A stretch of 64,000 nucleotides of DNA, from assembly GCF_001426545.1 (NCBI RefSeq), contig NZ_LMEZ01000001.1, positions 546,616 to 610,615 on the forward strand. Reading direction: 5' to 3'. The notes beneath the pieces were generated by a model. The model saw only the letters and a list, made by a program, of their open reading frames with translations, was not told where the DNA came from and did no database searches. The translations under genes and the position numbers were made by a program. Positions 1 to 7,322 of the stretch are shown here, in pieces; the first letter of the stretch is position 1, and every line of letters starts with the position of its first letter. This DNA is from Mycobacterium sp. Root135. Lineage in GTDB: Bacteria > Actinomycetota > Actinomycetes > Mycobacteriales > Mycobacteriaceae.

Positions 1-263
1 ACACCGAGGGGTCGGTGGCCCTCGCGCTGCGCGGACCTGCGGCGGGCGACGCCGTGCAGCTGTTCACCGGTGACTGCCTGTTCCCCGGCGGTCCTGGACG
101 TACCACGCGCCCGGAAGAGTTCGAGTCGTTGATCAGCGGCCTCGAGACGAAGGTGTTCGACCGGTACGGCGACGACACCGTCGTGTATCCGGGCCACGGC
201 GACGACACCACCCTTGGCGCCGAGCGGCCGCACCTCGGCGAGTGGAAGGAACGCGGCTGGTGA
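1..263 (+). CDS. Metallo-beta-lactamase-fold hydrolase, C-terminal part (5' partial)
   Basis: The frame is open to the left window edge, so the N-terminal half with the HxHxDH zinc motif is missing. The visible 86 or so residues carry the late metal-ligand elements of this fold: an aspartate in a GDCLFPGG segment and a histidine in PGHGDDTTLGAERP, followed by the usual short tail. Such proteins hydrolyse thioester or ester substrates in a dinuclear zinc site (glyoxalase II-like), but the substrate cannot be told from this piece. Position next to an Rv1636-like stress protein suggests the Rv1637c ortholog. The stop overlaps the next start as GTGA, so the two are probably co-translated. Confidence 0.85.
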   Translation, partial: TEGSVALALRGPAAGDAVQLFTGDCLFPGGPGRTTRPEEFESLISGLETKVFDRYGDDTVVYPGHGDDTTLGAERPHLGEWKERGW

Positions 264-760
264 GCGGTTGGCCCAAGCCCGACAAGCTCGGCCCAGGTCA
301 GGAGTCGGTCTGGGACTATCCACGGCCGCCGAGGCTGGAGACGTTCGCCGGTTCGATCACCGTCGAGCTGGCCGGGGAAATCATCGCCTCGACCGACCGC
401 GGCTGGCGCGTCCTCGAGACCAGCCACCCGCCCACGTACTACATCCCCGCGGCAGCGTTTCGGGACGGCGCCCTGCGCCCGGCGGCAGGATCGTCGTGGT
501 GCGAATGGAAGGGCGTGGCGTCCTACTTCGACCTGGTCAGCGGCGCTCGCGTCGCCGAACGGGCAGGCTGGACGTACCCGGAACCCACGCGCGGTTTCGA
601 ACCGATCGCCGGTGCCATCGCGGTGATGGCGGCACAGGTCGACCGTTGCACCGTCAACGGTGAGCGGGTCGAGTCGCAACCCGGTGGCTTCTACGGCGGC
701 TGGATCACCAGCTGGGTGAAGGGCCCGTTCAAGGGCATCCCAGGCTCCAGGGGCTGGTAG
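260..760 (+). CDS. DUF427 domain protein
   Basis: A 166-residue soluble protein with the DUF427 signature: a segment around SITVELAGEIIASTDRGW, then LETSHPPTYYIP, then a SSWCEWKG motif with SYFDLV. The biochemical role of this family is not established. I chose the GTG at 260 because it overlaps the upstream stop (GTGA), the coupled arrangement common here. A GTG at 242 would add six residues and lie deeper inside the upstream gene. The gene converges on the universal stress protein 17 bases away. The family call is firm; the function is unknown. Confidence 0.85.
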   Translation: MSGWPKPDKLGPGQESVWDYPRPPRLETFAGSITVELAGEIIASTDRGWRVLETSHPPTYYIPAAAFRDGALRPAAGSSWCEWKGVASYFDLVSGARVAERAGWTYPEPTRGFEPIAGAIAVMAAQVDRCTVNGERVESQPGGFYGGWITSWVKGPFKGIPGSRGW

Positions 761-777
761 CCCCCGGAGCCCGATCG

Positions 778-1221
778 TCAGGACGTGTGGACGATCAGGA
801 CGTCGGACTTGGAACGACGCGCCACGTTGGCGGGCACCGATCCGAGCAGGCGGCCGGCGATGGTGCTGAGGCCGACGTTGCCGACGACCAGAAGGTCGGC
901 CTTGATCTCCTCGGCCAGGTCGACCAGGGCGTCGACGGGAGCGCCGACGACGGCCTTCTCCTCGACGTCCTTGGCTCCGGCGGTGTGCGCGCGGTCCCTG
1001 GCTTCACGCAGGATCGCGTAGATGGGAGCGTTGCCCGCCATCTTGTAGCCCTCGTCCTTGAGGACGTCGGCGGCCCGCGAGTCTTCGCTCTGCGGGAAGT
1101 ACGCCGTGGCCACGATGAGCTTCGCGCCCGCTCCCGCGGCGATCTGCGCGGCCCGGTCTACCGCGCGCAGCGATGAATCCGAACCGTCAGTTCCGACCAA
1201 AACGGTCTGATAGGCGCCCAT
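778..1221 (-). CDS. Universal stress protein, Rv1636-like
   Basis: A single-domain UspA protein of 147 residues. The first strand is YQTVLVGTDGSDSS, and near the C terminus lies the nucleotide-binding loop GNVGLSTIAGRLLGS, which fits the G-2x-G-9x-G-S/T rule for ATP- or cAMP-binding members. Sequence and length match what I remember of M. tuberculosis Rv1636, described as a cAMP-binding Usp. It is cytosolic and likely dimeric. The ATG at 1221 gives the standard N terminus. The 268-base gap upstream to the UbiD stop should hold its promoter; I saw no DosR-type box there. It lies next to the Rv1637c-like hydrolase, as in M. tuberculosis. Confidence 0.93.
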   Translation of the reverse strand: MGAYQTVLVGTDGSDSSLRAVDRAAQIAAGAGAKLIVATAYFPQSEDSRAADVLKDEGYKMAGNAPIYAILREARDRAHTAGAKDVEEKAVVGAPVDALVDLAEEIKADLLVVGNVGLSTIAGRLLGSVPANVARRSKSDVLIVHTS

Positions 1222-1405
1222 TCAAAGCCCTCCCAGGGTTGATTGCCAAGCCATCCGAACAGTAACCCGAAGTTCAGCGAACATGGGGCGATTCACTCGG
1301 ATGGCGCGTGTAGTCCAGCGATGATCGTAACCTCGGCGTTGCCGCCGAATGTCACGTTGGTGAGCAACCGTACGCAATTGACGGTCAGGGGCGCCGCTCG
1401 CATCC

Positions 1406-1440
1406 GTGCGCCCGACGTGACCTGCGTCATCGACGTGCAC
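1406..1440. promoter_or_regulatory. Intergenic dyad motif, copy 1
   Basis: Inside the gap between the stress protein and the UbiD gene. An inner inverted repeat GACG-N7-CGTC (1414-1428) is flanked by outer arms GTGCGC (1406-1411) and GTGCAC (1435-1440), which can pair with one G-U. The 15 bases of the inner part recur exactly, on the other strand, at 34349-34363 upstream of the LivK-like gene, again with pairable but different outer arms. It could be a protein site or a small RNA hairpin; the role is unknown. Confidence 0.3.
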
Positions 1441-1489
1441 ATCGGTGTTGATAAGCATTGCCCACCAACGACGTTCACGTCGTCCGTGT

Positions 1490-3121
1490 TCACTCCCGAT
1501 GCCGCGGATCGAAATTGGACGGCGCGGCCTCTCCTGCGGTCACGGCGAAGTCGGTGTCGGAGAACGTATACCGGTACCACGGCTCGTCGTCGCACCGTCC
1601 GAGTTGGTGTCGAATGTTGCTGAAGGCCCCGTAGACGATTCGGTAGGGCTGCCCGACGAAGTGTTGAAGGATCTCCTTCCACGTGCGGGGTGCCTCGCGG
1701 ATCAGTGCGGCCATCGCGGCGGTCAGGTCCTCCTCGGACATGGGGACGACGCCTGCCGGCGGGTCGCCGAGTTCGAAGACGGTGCTGCGGTCGAAGTGTG
1801 ACCGGACGAAGTTCGGTCCGATCGGAATGGTGCAGTCCAGTCCGATCTTCGACGCCGTGCCCGGTGCCGCGTCCTCGGCGATCATGGGGTCGACGGTCAT
1901 GGTGTTGCAGTTCGGGATGGTGACGGTGTCGAGGTGCGGCATGTAGCGGAACGCCATCGCGAACTGCACGGCGTTGTCGTCCCAGATGTCGACGTCCTCG
2001 TCGAACACCATCGCAATCTTCGGCAGGCCCTGCTTGGAGCACGTCAACATCACCCCGAGAGCTTGCTTCGAGTCCCCCGCGCCACGGGTGTTGATCTTCG
2101 CGTAGGCGATGTTGGACAGCCCGCCGAGCGGAGCGCGGACCTCCTTGACGTCGATGCCGGCCATCGCGAGACCGCCGTAGAGGTCGGACTCGATCATCGG
2201 CAACTGCAGCATGTTGTCGGTGTACCAGGGGTGCGTGCCGCCGATGGTGGCGTGCTGGAAGATTCCGCCCTTGCGGAAGGTCATCGCCTTGACCACGGCG
2301 CGGAAGTTCGACTTGATGCCGCCGCCGTACATTCCGGTGAACTCGCCGTACGGACCTTCGTCGTGTGTCAACCCCTCGGTGGCCATCAACTCGCACTCGA
2401 TGACGATCTCGGCGTTGGCGGGCACCAGCAGGTCGACGGTCTCACACTTCACCAGCTTGGCGGGATGGCCGTAGAAGTTGCCGAGCACCTCGAAGTCGTC
2501 GGTACCGGGCGGCACGCCGGTGAGCGCGGCCACCTTGTCGACCAACGGGCCGCCGAGCACGATCGCGAGCTCCAGGTTGTGCCCCTTCGCTTGTGCGGCT
2601 TGAGCGTTCAGGCGGGCTCGGTGCGACGTGCACGTCATGTCGAACATCTTCTCGGTCTTGGACCGGAACATGCTGCGGTAGATCCCCCAGTCGTAGACGC
2701 CGGTGTCCGGGTGCTTGCTGACGACGAGGTTGTCGTTGGTGTAGGCGTGGCCGTCACGGTCGTGGTGAAGGAACAGCGGCAGCCGGGTCAGGTCGACGTC
2801 GTCGCCGGTGAGGATCACCTCTTTGCACGGCGCCGTGTCGACGACCTCGGGCGTGATGCGACCCTTGCCGAGTTCGACCATGCGACGGCCGGTTTCGCTC
2901 TTCTCGCACCCCAGCGCCCAGGCGGTCTGATCCTGGTTGGAATAGGCGTTGGCCAGGAATTGAAATTCGCAGTCGGTGACCTTCTCCACCAGCACGGCGG
3001 TCAACGGGTGGGCCTCCATGACGGCGGGCAGCTCGTCGACGCGCTTCTCCTCGGTGACGCGGACCAGCAGCCCCGCCTTCTCCATGTCGTCGACGAACTC
3101 GCTCAGACTCTGCTGGGGCAT
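1490..3121 (-). CDS. UbiD family prFMN-dependent decarboxylase (first copy)
   Basis: A 543-residue UbiD-fold (de)carboxylase. The catalytic glutamates are visible as E255 and E260 in EGPYGEFTG, and the matching arginine is probably R149 in GIYR; these form the E-R-E set that works with prenylated FMN in this family. UbiD enzymes reversibly decarboxylate aromatic or alpha,beta-unsaturated acids; the substrate here is unknown. The ATG at 3121 is preferred because an upstream extension of the frame runs over the SRPBCC gene and has no family character. It follows the SRPBCC gene (10-base gap) and a second UbiD on the same strand, and UbiX is encoded divergently. The block is absent from the M. 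tuberculosis neighbourhood as I remember it. Confidence 0.92.
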   Translation of the reverse strand: MPQQSLSEFVDDMEKAGLLVRVTEEKRVDELPAVMEAHPLTAVLVEKVTDCEFQFLANAYSNQDQTAWALGCEKSETGRRMVELGKGRITPEVVDTAPCKEVILTGDDVDLTRLPLFLHHDRDGHAYTNDNLVVSKHPDTGVYDWGIYRSMFRSKTEKMFDMTCTSHRARLNAQAAQAKGHNLELAIVLGGPLVDKVAALTGVPPGTDDFEVLGNFYGHPAKLVKCETVDLLVPANAEIVIECELMATEGLTHDEGPYGEFTGMYGGGIKSNFRAVVKAMTFRKGGIFQHATIGGTHPWYTDNMLQLPMIESDLYGGLAMAGIDVKEVRAPLGGLSNIAYAKINTRGAGDSKQALGVMLTCSKQGLPKIAMVFDEDVDIWDDNAVQFAMAFRYMPHLDTVTIPNCNTMTVDPMIAEDAAPGTASKIGLDCTIPIGPNFVRSHFDRSTVFELGDPPAGVVPMSEEDLTAAMAALIREAPRTWKEILQHFVGQPYRIVYGAFSNIRHQLGRCDDEPWYRYTFSDTDFAVTAGEAAPSNFDPRHRE

Positions 3122-3131
3122 GGTGCGCCTC

Positions 3132-3551
3132 TCACTCGAAAGCCGTTGCGGACTGGCCAGTTTCCACGTAGTCGCGGAGGTGATGCAGGAGCACGCCCCA
3201 GGTCGTGTTGCACTTGCGGAAGTTGCCGTGCGTGCCGGGCCAACCGGCGTGGCGAAGCTCCACGAGGGTGCGTCCGTCGGCCGGTGTGACCGTGAACGTC
3301 GCGGTGGTGCCGACCGAGTCGCCAGGTCCACCGGTGCACCGCCAGGCGACCCGGGTCGGGGCCTCCGATTCGGTGATCTCCCAACGAAACTCGGGATGGT
3401 CGGCGTAGGGGAAGACCCATTCGCTGCCCACCTCACCGCTACCCGACGCGGTCGGGGCGTGCCAGCCCGTCACGCCCTCGAGTGTCGTCAGTGCCTCGAA
3501 GACCCGCTCGGGTGCGGCGTCGATCTTCAGTTCGTGGTCGATCTCGCTCAT
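3132..3551 (-). CDS. SRPBCC (AHSA1/START-like) protein
   Basis: A 139-residue protein of the Bet v 1/AHSA1 helix-grip fold. It begins MSEIDHELKIDAAPERVF, the usual first strand and helix, includes a WHAPTASGSG turn, and has the late WPGTHGNFRKCNTTW segment before the long C-terminal helix. These proteins bind small hydrophobic ligands; some are cyclases or lipid carriers. It lies between two UbiD genes on the same strand with gaps of 7 and 10 bases, so it is almost certainly in their operon and may bind the substrate or product. No catalytic residue can be assigned. The ATG at 3551 is the start closest to the conserved N terminus. Confidence 0.85.
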   Translation of the reverse strand: MSEIDHELKIDAAPERVFEALTTLEGVTGWHAPTASGSGEVGSEWVFPYADHPEFRWEITESEAPTRVAWRCTGGPGDSVGTTATFTVTPADGRTLVELRHAGWPGTHGNFRKCNTTWGVLLHHLRDYVETGQSATAFE

Positions 3552-3558
3552 GTCACTC

Positions 3559-5001
3559 CTACTTGCCGTCGAGTTCGGGAAAGTCGTAGTCCCGCCAGCC
3601 GGGCACGTCCGCCACCTCCACGAACTCCTTGCCGTGCTCGGCCACCGCCGGTCCGCAGACGTCGCCGACGGTCTTGACGACGGTGCCGTACGGGTAGGTG
3701 GCGTCGATGCCGAGCGCCGAACCCGTCCGCTGATCCGGGGGCAGCGACTCGTCGGCGGTCGGGTCGAGCGCACCGCCGGGAAGGTCGTCGACGATGATCA
3801 CGTCCCGGGCCGGCTGGGTGCGAAAGGCCAAGGCCCACTCCACTTCCTCTGAATTGTGGACGTCGACGTCCGGATCGACGACGATGACGGTCTTCGGTCG
3901 CATGTTGCTGCCCATCGCCGCGAGGATGGCACTGCGTGCCTCGCCCGCGTAACGGGGCCGCATCGCGATGACCACCCGGAAGAACACCCCGCCCGACGGC
4001 GGGATGGACACCCGCTCGATCGTCGGAAACTGTTGACGCATCTGGTGGGTGAACGACGCCTCGAACGGCAGCAGTTTGAGGATGTGGTTCTCGGTCGTGG
4101 GACGGCCGGTCAGGAGCGCTTGGAAGTAGGCGCCGTCACGATGGGTGATGGCGGTCGGTCGGACGACCGGCTTGGCGGACGCCGGGGTGTAGTAGCCGGT
4201 GTATTCGCCGAGCGGCCCCTCCGAGACGGTCTCGGTGAAGTCGACCTCGAATTCGACGACCACTTCGGCGTGCGCGGGGACCGAGACGTCGTTGGTGACG
4301 CACTTGACGAGTTCCACTCCCTCGCCGCGAAGGCCGCCGACGACCTCCCAGTCGTCGGTGTCGTCGGTGGTCTGGATCGGGCACGCGTACGCGATCATCG
4401 GGTCGACGCCGACCACCAGCGCTCCGCGAAAGGTTTTGTGGCCCAACCGCTGTGCCGTCGCCATGTTCTTGGCGAAGCGGTGGCCGGGTGCGGCCATCAT
4501 CGACATCGTCTTGCGGTCGACGATCTCGCACCGGTAGTGGCCGATGTCGGGGATGCCGGTCTCGGGATCGTGGCTGACGACGAATCCCGACGTAATGTAG
4601 GGGCCACCGTCGTCGGGGCTGTACTTGGGTACGGGCAGCATCGCCAGGTCGACGTCGTCGCCGAGCACGACGTTCTGGTGGACGGGCGCGTCGGTGACGT
4701 AGGTCGGCGGGACGCGGTTGCCCAGCCCCGTGATGATCTTGTCGTAGGCGGCGTCCTCGTCGCAGCCGAAGGCGATCAGTGCCTTCGCCCGCGAGTTGTA
4801 GACGCCGCCGACCAGTGGGAAGGCGGTCCCGTTGTCGGTGAAGACGATCGCCGGGCCGGCCGTCGACGCGCTCTTGCGCAGCGCCTTGGCCACTTCGAGT
4901 TCGAGGGCCACGGGACGGTCGACGTCGATCAGCTCACCGTGGGAGCGCAACGCGTCGAGAAACTCGCGGAAATCCTGAAATGGCACGGTGCGATGCCCCA
5001 T
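3559..5001 (-). CDS. UbiD family prFMN-dependent decarboxylase (second copy)
   Basis: A 480-residue UbiD protein, only distantly similar to the first copy, so the two are paralogs with different substrates or subunits rather than a recent duplication. E261 and E266 in EGPLGEYTGYY are the catalytic glutamates, and R157 in HYRCE is the likely third residue. The N terminus, FREFLDALRSHGEL, is the standard start of the family. The ATG at 5001 has AGGAG close upstream; a TTG at 5028 would add nine residues. It is the first gene of a minus-strand operon UbiD-SRPBCC-UbiD and reads away from UbiX, whose start is 67 bases off, so one divergent promoter region may serve both directions. Confidence 0.92.
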   Translation of the reverse strand: MGHRTVPFQDFREFLDALRSHGELIDVDRPVALELEVAKALRKSASTAGPAIVFTDNGTAFPLVGGVYNSRAKALIAFGCDEDAAYDKIITGLGNRVPPTYVTDAPVHQNVVLGDDVDLAMLPVPKYSPDDGGPYITSGFVVSHDPETGIPDIGHYRCEIVDRKTMSMMAAPGHRFAKNMATAQRLGHKTFRGALVVGVDPMIAYACPIQTTDDTDDWEVVGGLRGEGVELVKCVTNDVSVPAHAEVVVEFEVDFTETVSEGPLGEYTGYYTPASAKPVVRPTAITHRDGAYFQALLTGRPTTENHILKLLPFEASFTHQMRQQFPTIERVSIPPSGGVFFRVVIAMRPRYAGEARSAILAAMGSNMRPKTVIVVDPDVDVHNSEEVEWALAFRTQPARDVIIVDDLPGGALDPTADESLPPDQRTGSALGIDATYPYGTVVKTVGDVCGPAVAEHGKEFVEVADVPGWRDYDFPELDGK

Positions 5002-5067
5002 ACTCTCCTGGATGAAGGTGGCCAGCAAACCTACGGTGATCGTGCCACACGCCTACGGGCGACCGAC

Positions 5068-5652
5068 GTGAAACGCATCATCGTCGCGATCACGGGAGCG
5101 TCGGGCGCCGTGTACGGAATCCGCGCACTGGAGCTGTTGCGCAAGGTCGACGACGTCGAAACCCATGCGATCGTGACGTCGTCGGGCCAGCGGACGATCG
5201 CCCACGAGACCGACTACACCCCCGAGGAAGTCCGCTCTCTCGCCGACCATCACCACAATCCGCGCGACATCGGCGCCGCCGTGTCGTCGGGATCGTTCGT
5301 CACGACCGGCATGCTGGTGGCGCCGTGCTCGGTGAAGACCCTCAGCGGAATCGCCAACTCCTACAACGACGAACTGGTGGTCCGCGCGGCCGACGTGTGC
5401 CTCAAGGAGCGGCGCAGGGTGGTGCTGATGCTGCGCGAGACTCCTCTGCACGCCGGCCACATCGACCTCATGGCGCGCGCGACGAACAACGGAGCGATCA
5501 TCATGCCTCCCGTGCCCGCGTTCTACACGCTGCCGCGTTCATTGGAGGACGTCGTAGACCAGACCGTGGCGCGGGCACTCGAGTTGCTCGACGTCGTCAT
5601 GCCGGGGATTCAGCGGTGGGACGGCAGGTCCGTCGTCCCCGACGAAGGCTAG
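5068..5652 (+). CDS. ubiX: UbiX-type flavin prenyltransferase
   Basis: A 194-residue flavoprotein of the UbiX/Pad1 family. It opens with KRIIVAITGASGAVYGIRAL, the FMN-binding Rossmann-like start, and carries the VAPCSVKTLSGIANSYNDELV loop region and the RRRVVLMLRETPLH motif with the residues that hold dimethylallyl phosphate. UbiX joins a prenyl group to FMN to make the prFMN cofactor for UbiD enzymes, which fits the two UbiD genes transcribed away from it. The GTG at 5068 is the last start before the conserved strand; the long open frame upstream is antisense to UbiD and not coding. Its TAG shares a CTAG palindrome with the stop of the converging thioesterase. Confidence 0.94.
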   Translation: MKRIIVAITGASGAVYGIRALELLRKVDDVETHAIVTSSGQRTIAHETDYTPEEVRSLADHHHNPRDIGAAVSSGSFVTTGMLVAPCSVKTLSGIANSYNDELVVRAADVCLKERRRVVLMLRETPLHAGHIDLMARATNNGAIIMPPVPAFYTLPRSLEDVVDQTVARALELLDVVMPGIQRWDGRSVVPDEG

Positions 5653-6521
5653 GTGGCCCGGGGCCGACCGAAGTACAGCTCTTGGGTCGCGATGCACACC
5701 ACGTGACCCGTCCGGTTGTACATGGTGGCAGTGGCCAGTCCGCGCCCGCCAATGCCGCTGGGCGACAACTGATCCGACAACACCCAGTCGGTCAGGTCGA
5801 CGGGGCGGTGAAACCACAGGGCGTGATCGATCAGCGCGTTGAAGGCGGTAGCCGGGGTGGCCTTCCGCATGTTGAGGGTTGTCTCCAACATCGTGGTGCC
5901 GGACAGGTACGTCAGCAGGCAACTGTGCAGGATCTGGGCGTTCTCGGCCTCGGCCACCACGGGTTCGCTTGGCCGCCACCACAACCGGATCCGGGGTGAC
6001 CGTTCGGGAAGGTCGACCGCGAGCCGCGGTGGCGCGTCGACGTAGCGCAGTTCGAAGGGCTGCTCGCGCACCCAGTAGCCGTCGAGCTCATCGGCGAACT
6101 CCGCCAACTGCTTGCGAACGGGGAGCAACGTCTCGGGAGCCGGGACGTCCGGCATCCGGCCGTGGTAGTCGATGCCGCCGTCCACCGGAGTGCTGAACGA
6201 CGCGAGTGCCTCGAGAAGCACCTCGCCGTCCTGCGTCGCGGTGACCTGCCGGGTCGACAGGGTGCCGCCGTCACGGGACCGGACGACGTGGAAGTCCACC
6301 GGACGCCGGGCGTCGCCGGCCCGGATGTAATAGACGTGCACGCTGTGCGGCGTGCGGCCCGGCGCCGTGCGGCTGGCGGCCATGAGGGCCTGCCCGGCGA
6401 TGTGGCCCCCGACGATGTGGTGGGCAGGATTGTCGAGCTGCGTCGCGACGAAGTCGTCGGTGCCGGTCTGGTCGACGTGCAGGGTGGCGACGATGTCGGC
6501 GAGGGTCGGCGTAAATGTCAC
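5649..6521 (-). CDS. Acyl-CoA thioesterase, TesB-like double hotdog
   Basis: A 290-residue protein with two hotdog domains, as in TesB/ACOT8. The first includes HHIVGGHIAGQALMAASRT and HSVHVYYIRAGD. The second includes the helix after SPRIRLWWR, then ILHSCLLTYLSGTTMLETTL and HALWFHRPVDLTDWVL. These enzymes hydrolyse acyl-CoAs to free acid and CoA. It is shorter at the N terminus than many annotations would give: I use the GTG at 6521, which starts VTFTPTLADIV, because the residues before it look non-coding. A second TesB protein lies at 52784-53653 and fits the conserved Rv1618 position, so this one is the accessory paralog. It is divergent from the heme oxygenase. Confidence 0.88.
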   Translation of the reverse strand: MTFTPTLADIVATLHVDQTGTDDFVATQLDNPAHHIVGGHIAGQALMAASRTAPGRTPHSVHVYYIRAGDARRPVDFHVVRSRDGGTLSTRQVTATQDGEVLLEALASFSTPVDGGIDYHGRMPDVPAPETLLPVRKQLAEFADELDGYWVREQPFELRYVDAPPRLAVDLPERSPRIRLWWRPSEPVVAEAENAQILHSCLLTYLSGTTMLETTLNMRKATPATAFNALIDHALWFHRPVDLTDWVLSDQLSPSGIGGRGLATATMYNRTGHVVCIATQELYFGRPRAT

Positions 6522-6570
6522 TCGGGCATCATGCCGCAGCGCGATCTGGCACCGGTCGCCGTGCCTTCTA

Positions 6571-6580
6571 AGGGGAGGGA
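6571..6580 (+). promoter_or_regulatory. Strong ribosome binding site for the heme oxygenase gene
   Basis: AGGGGAGGGA lies seven bases before the GTG at 6588. This is the best Shine-Dalgarno match nearby and is the reason for choosing that start, although it leaves an unusual N-terminal extension on the protein. Confidence 0.6.
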
Positions 6581-6587
6581 CCAAATC

Positions 6588-7322
6588 GTGAAATGCTTAC
6601 CGATTGCCGCATTCCACGTGTTGCGATGCCGCTGCAGTGGACAATCCCACCTGACAGGCGGTATCGGTTCGAATCGCAGCGGGGGCTGGGCATTGGCCGG
6701 GAAATTGACGAGGTGTGGAAACGGCTTCCCGCTTGCTGCACTCCGTCGTGCGACCGCCGCGGATCACCAAGCCTTGGATGGACTCATCTGTCGTGATCGG
6801 CTCGTCGAGATGGAGTACTACGCCGCCGTCGTCGGCGGGTTGATCGAGGCCGCCGAGTGCGTCGAAGCGACTTTGGCACTGGTACCGCACGAATCGTGGA
6901 ATGAGGGGCTGTCGCTCTCGGAGGTCTCGAAGCGGTTGGCCCTCGACGACGAGTCGGTGTTCTTGGAGGAGTTGGCCGGATCTCGGCGCCAATCGTCGCG
7001 CAGAGGGGGAGCCTTGGACGTCTCGGGGCCGCGGGTCCACGCAACGATGTTGGGACTCCTCTACGTCTACGTCGGCTCCGGACTGGGTGGATTGCACCTG
7101 CTCCGGGTCGTCCGAACTGCCCAGTGGTGGCAGGCCGAACGCGAGCATCTGCTGCTTCATCCCTACGGCGAACATCTCCACGATCGTTGGCGTGCAGTGC
7201 TGAACGCCCTTGCGCGACTGGATGCGGACGCCACGAATGCTGCCGTCGTTGCCGCGCGCGCCGGCTTCGAACTCCATCGCGAGTCCCTTGTCGACCATCT
7301 TTCCATCGGAGGCGGCAGATGA
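6588..7322 (+). CDS. Biliverdin-producing heme oxygenase (BphO-like)
   Basis: A heme oxygenase-fold protein of 244 residues from the GTG at 6588. The segment LRRATAADHQALDGL carries the proximal heme histidine (H60 in this numbering), and YVYVGSGLGGLHLLR carries the glycine-rich distal helix (GSxLGG). The enzyme opens heme to biliverdin, CO and iron, and biliverdin is the chromophore of bacteriophytochromes. The next gene is exactly that, overlapping by ATGA, so the pair is translationally coupled. The first 50 or so residues are cysteine-containing and have no family match. A TTG at 6705 would place the core near residue 13 but lacks a good ribosome site, so the start is uncertain. The upstream gene is divergent. 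Confidence 0.82.
   Translation: MKCLPIAAFHVLRCRCSGQSHLTGGIGSNRSGGWALAGKLTRCGNGFPLAALRRATAADHQALDGLICRDRLVEMEYYAAVVGGLIEAAECVEATLALVPHESWNEGLSLSEVSKRLALDDESVFLEELAGSRRQSSRRGGALDVSGPRVHATMLGLLYVYVGSGLGGLHLLRVVRTAQWWQAEREHLLLHPYGEHLHDRWRAVLNALARLDADATNAAVVAARAGFELHRESLVDHLSIGGGR

Noticed and set aside
1934..3289. Long plus-strand open frame across the first UbiD gene
   Set aside because: It is antisense to a clear UbiD protein, and the high-GC codon pattern opens the opposite strand. The translation has no recognisable domain.
3122..3436. 105-residue N-terminal extension of the first UbiD protein
   Set aside because: It overlaps the SRPBCC gene in another frame and is rich in Pro, Arg and Ser. 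The ATG at 3121 gives the normal start.
3856..5067. Large extension of the UbiX frame
   Set aside because: It is antisense to the second UbiD; real UbiX proteins begin at the KRIIVAITGASG strand.
5649..6521. The two TesB-like genes as a recent duplication
   Set aside because: The proteins share only fold-level motifs and differ through most of their length, so they are old paralogs.
6600..6700. Possible further tRNA-like att copy near TTCGAATC (6667-6674)
   Set aside because: Only an 8-base T-loop-like match, without stem pairing or flanking similarity to the tRNA-Cys repeats.
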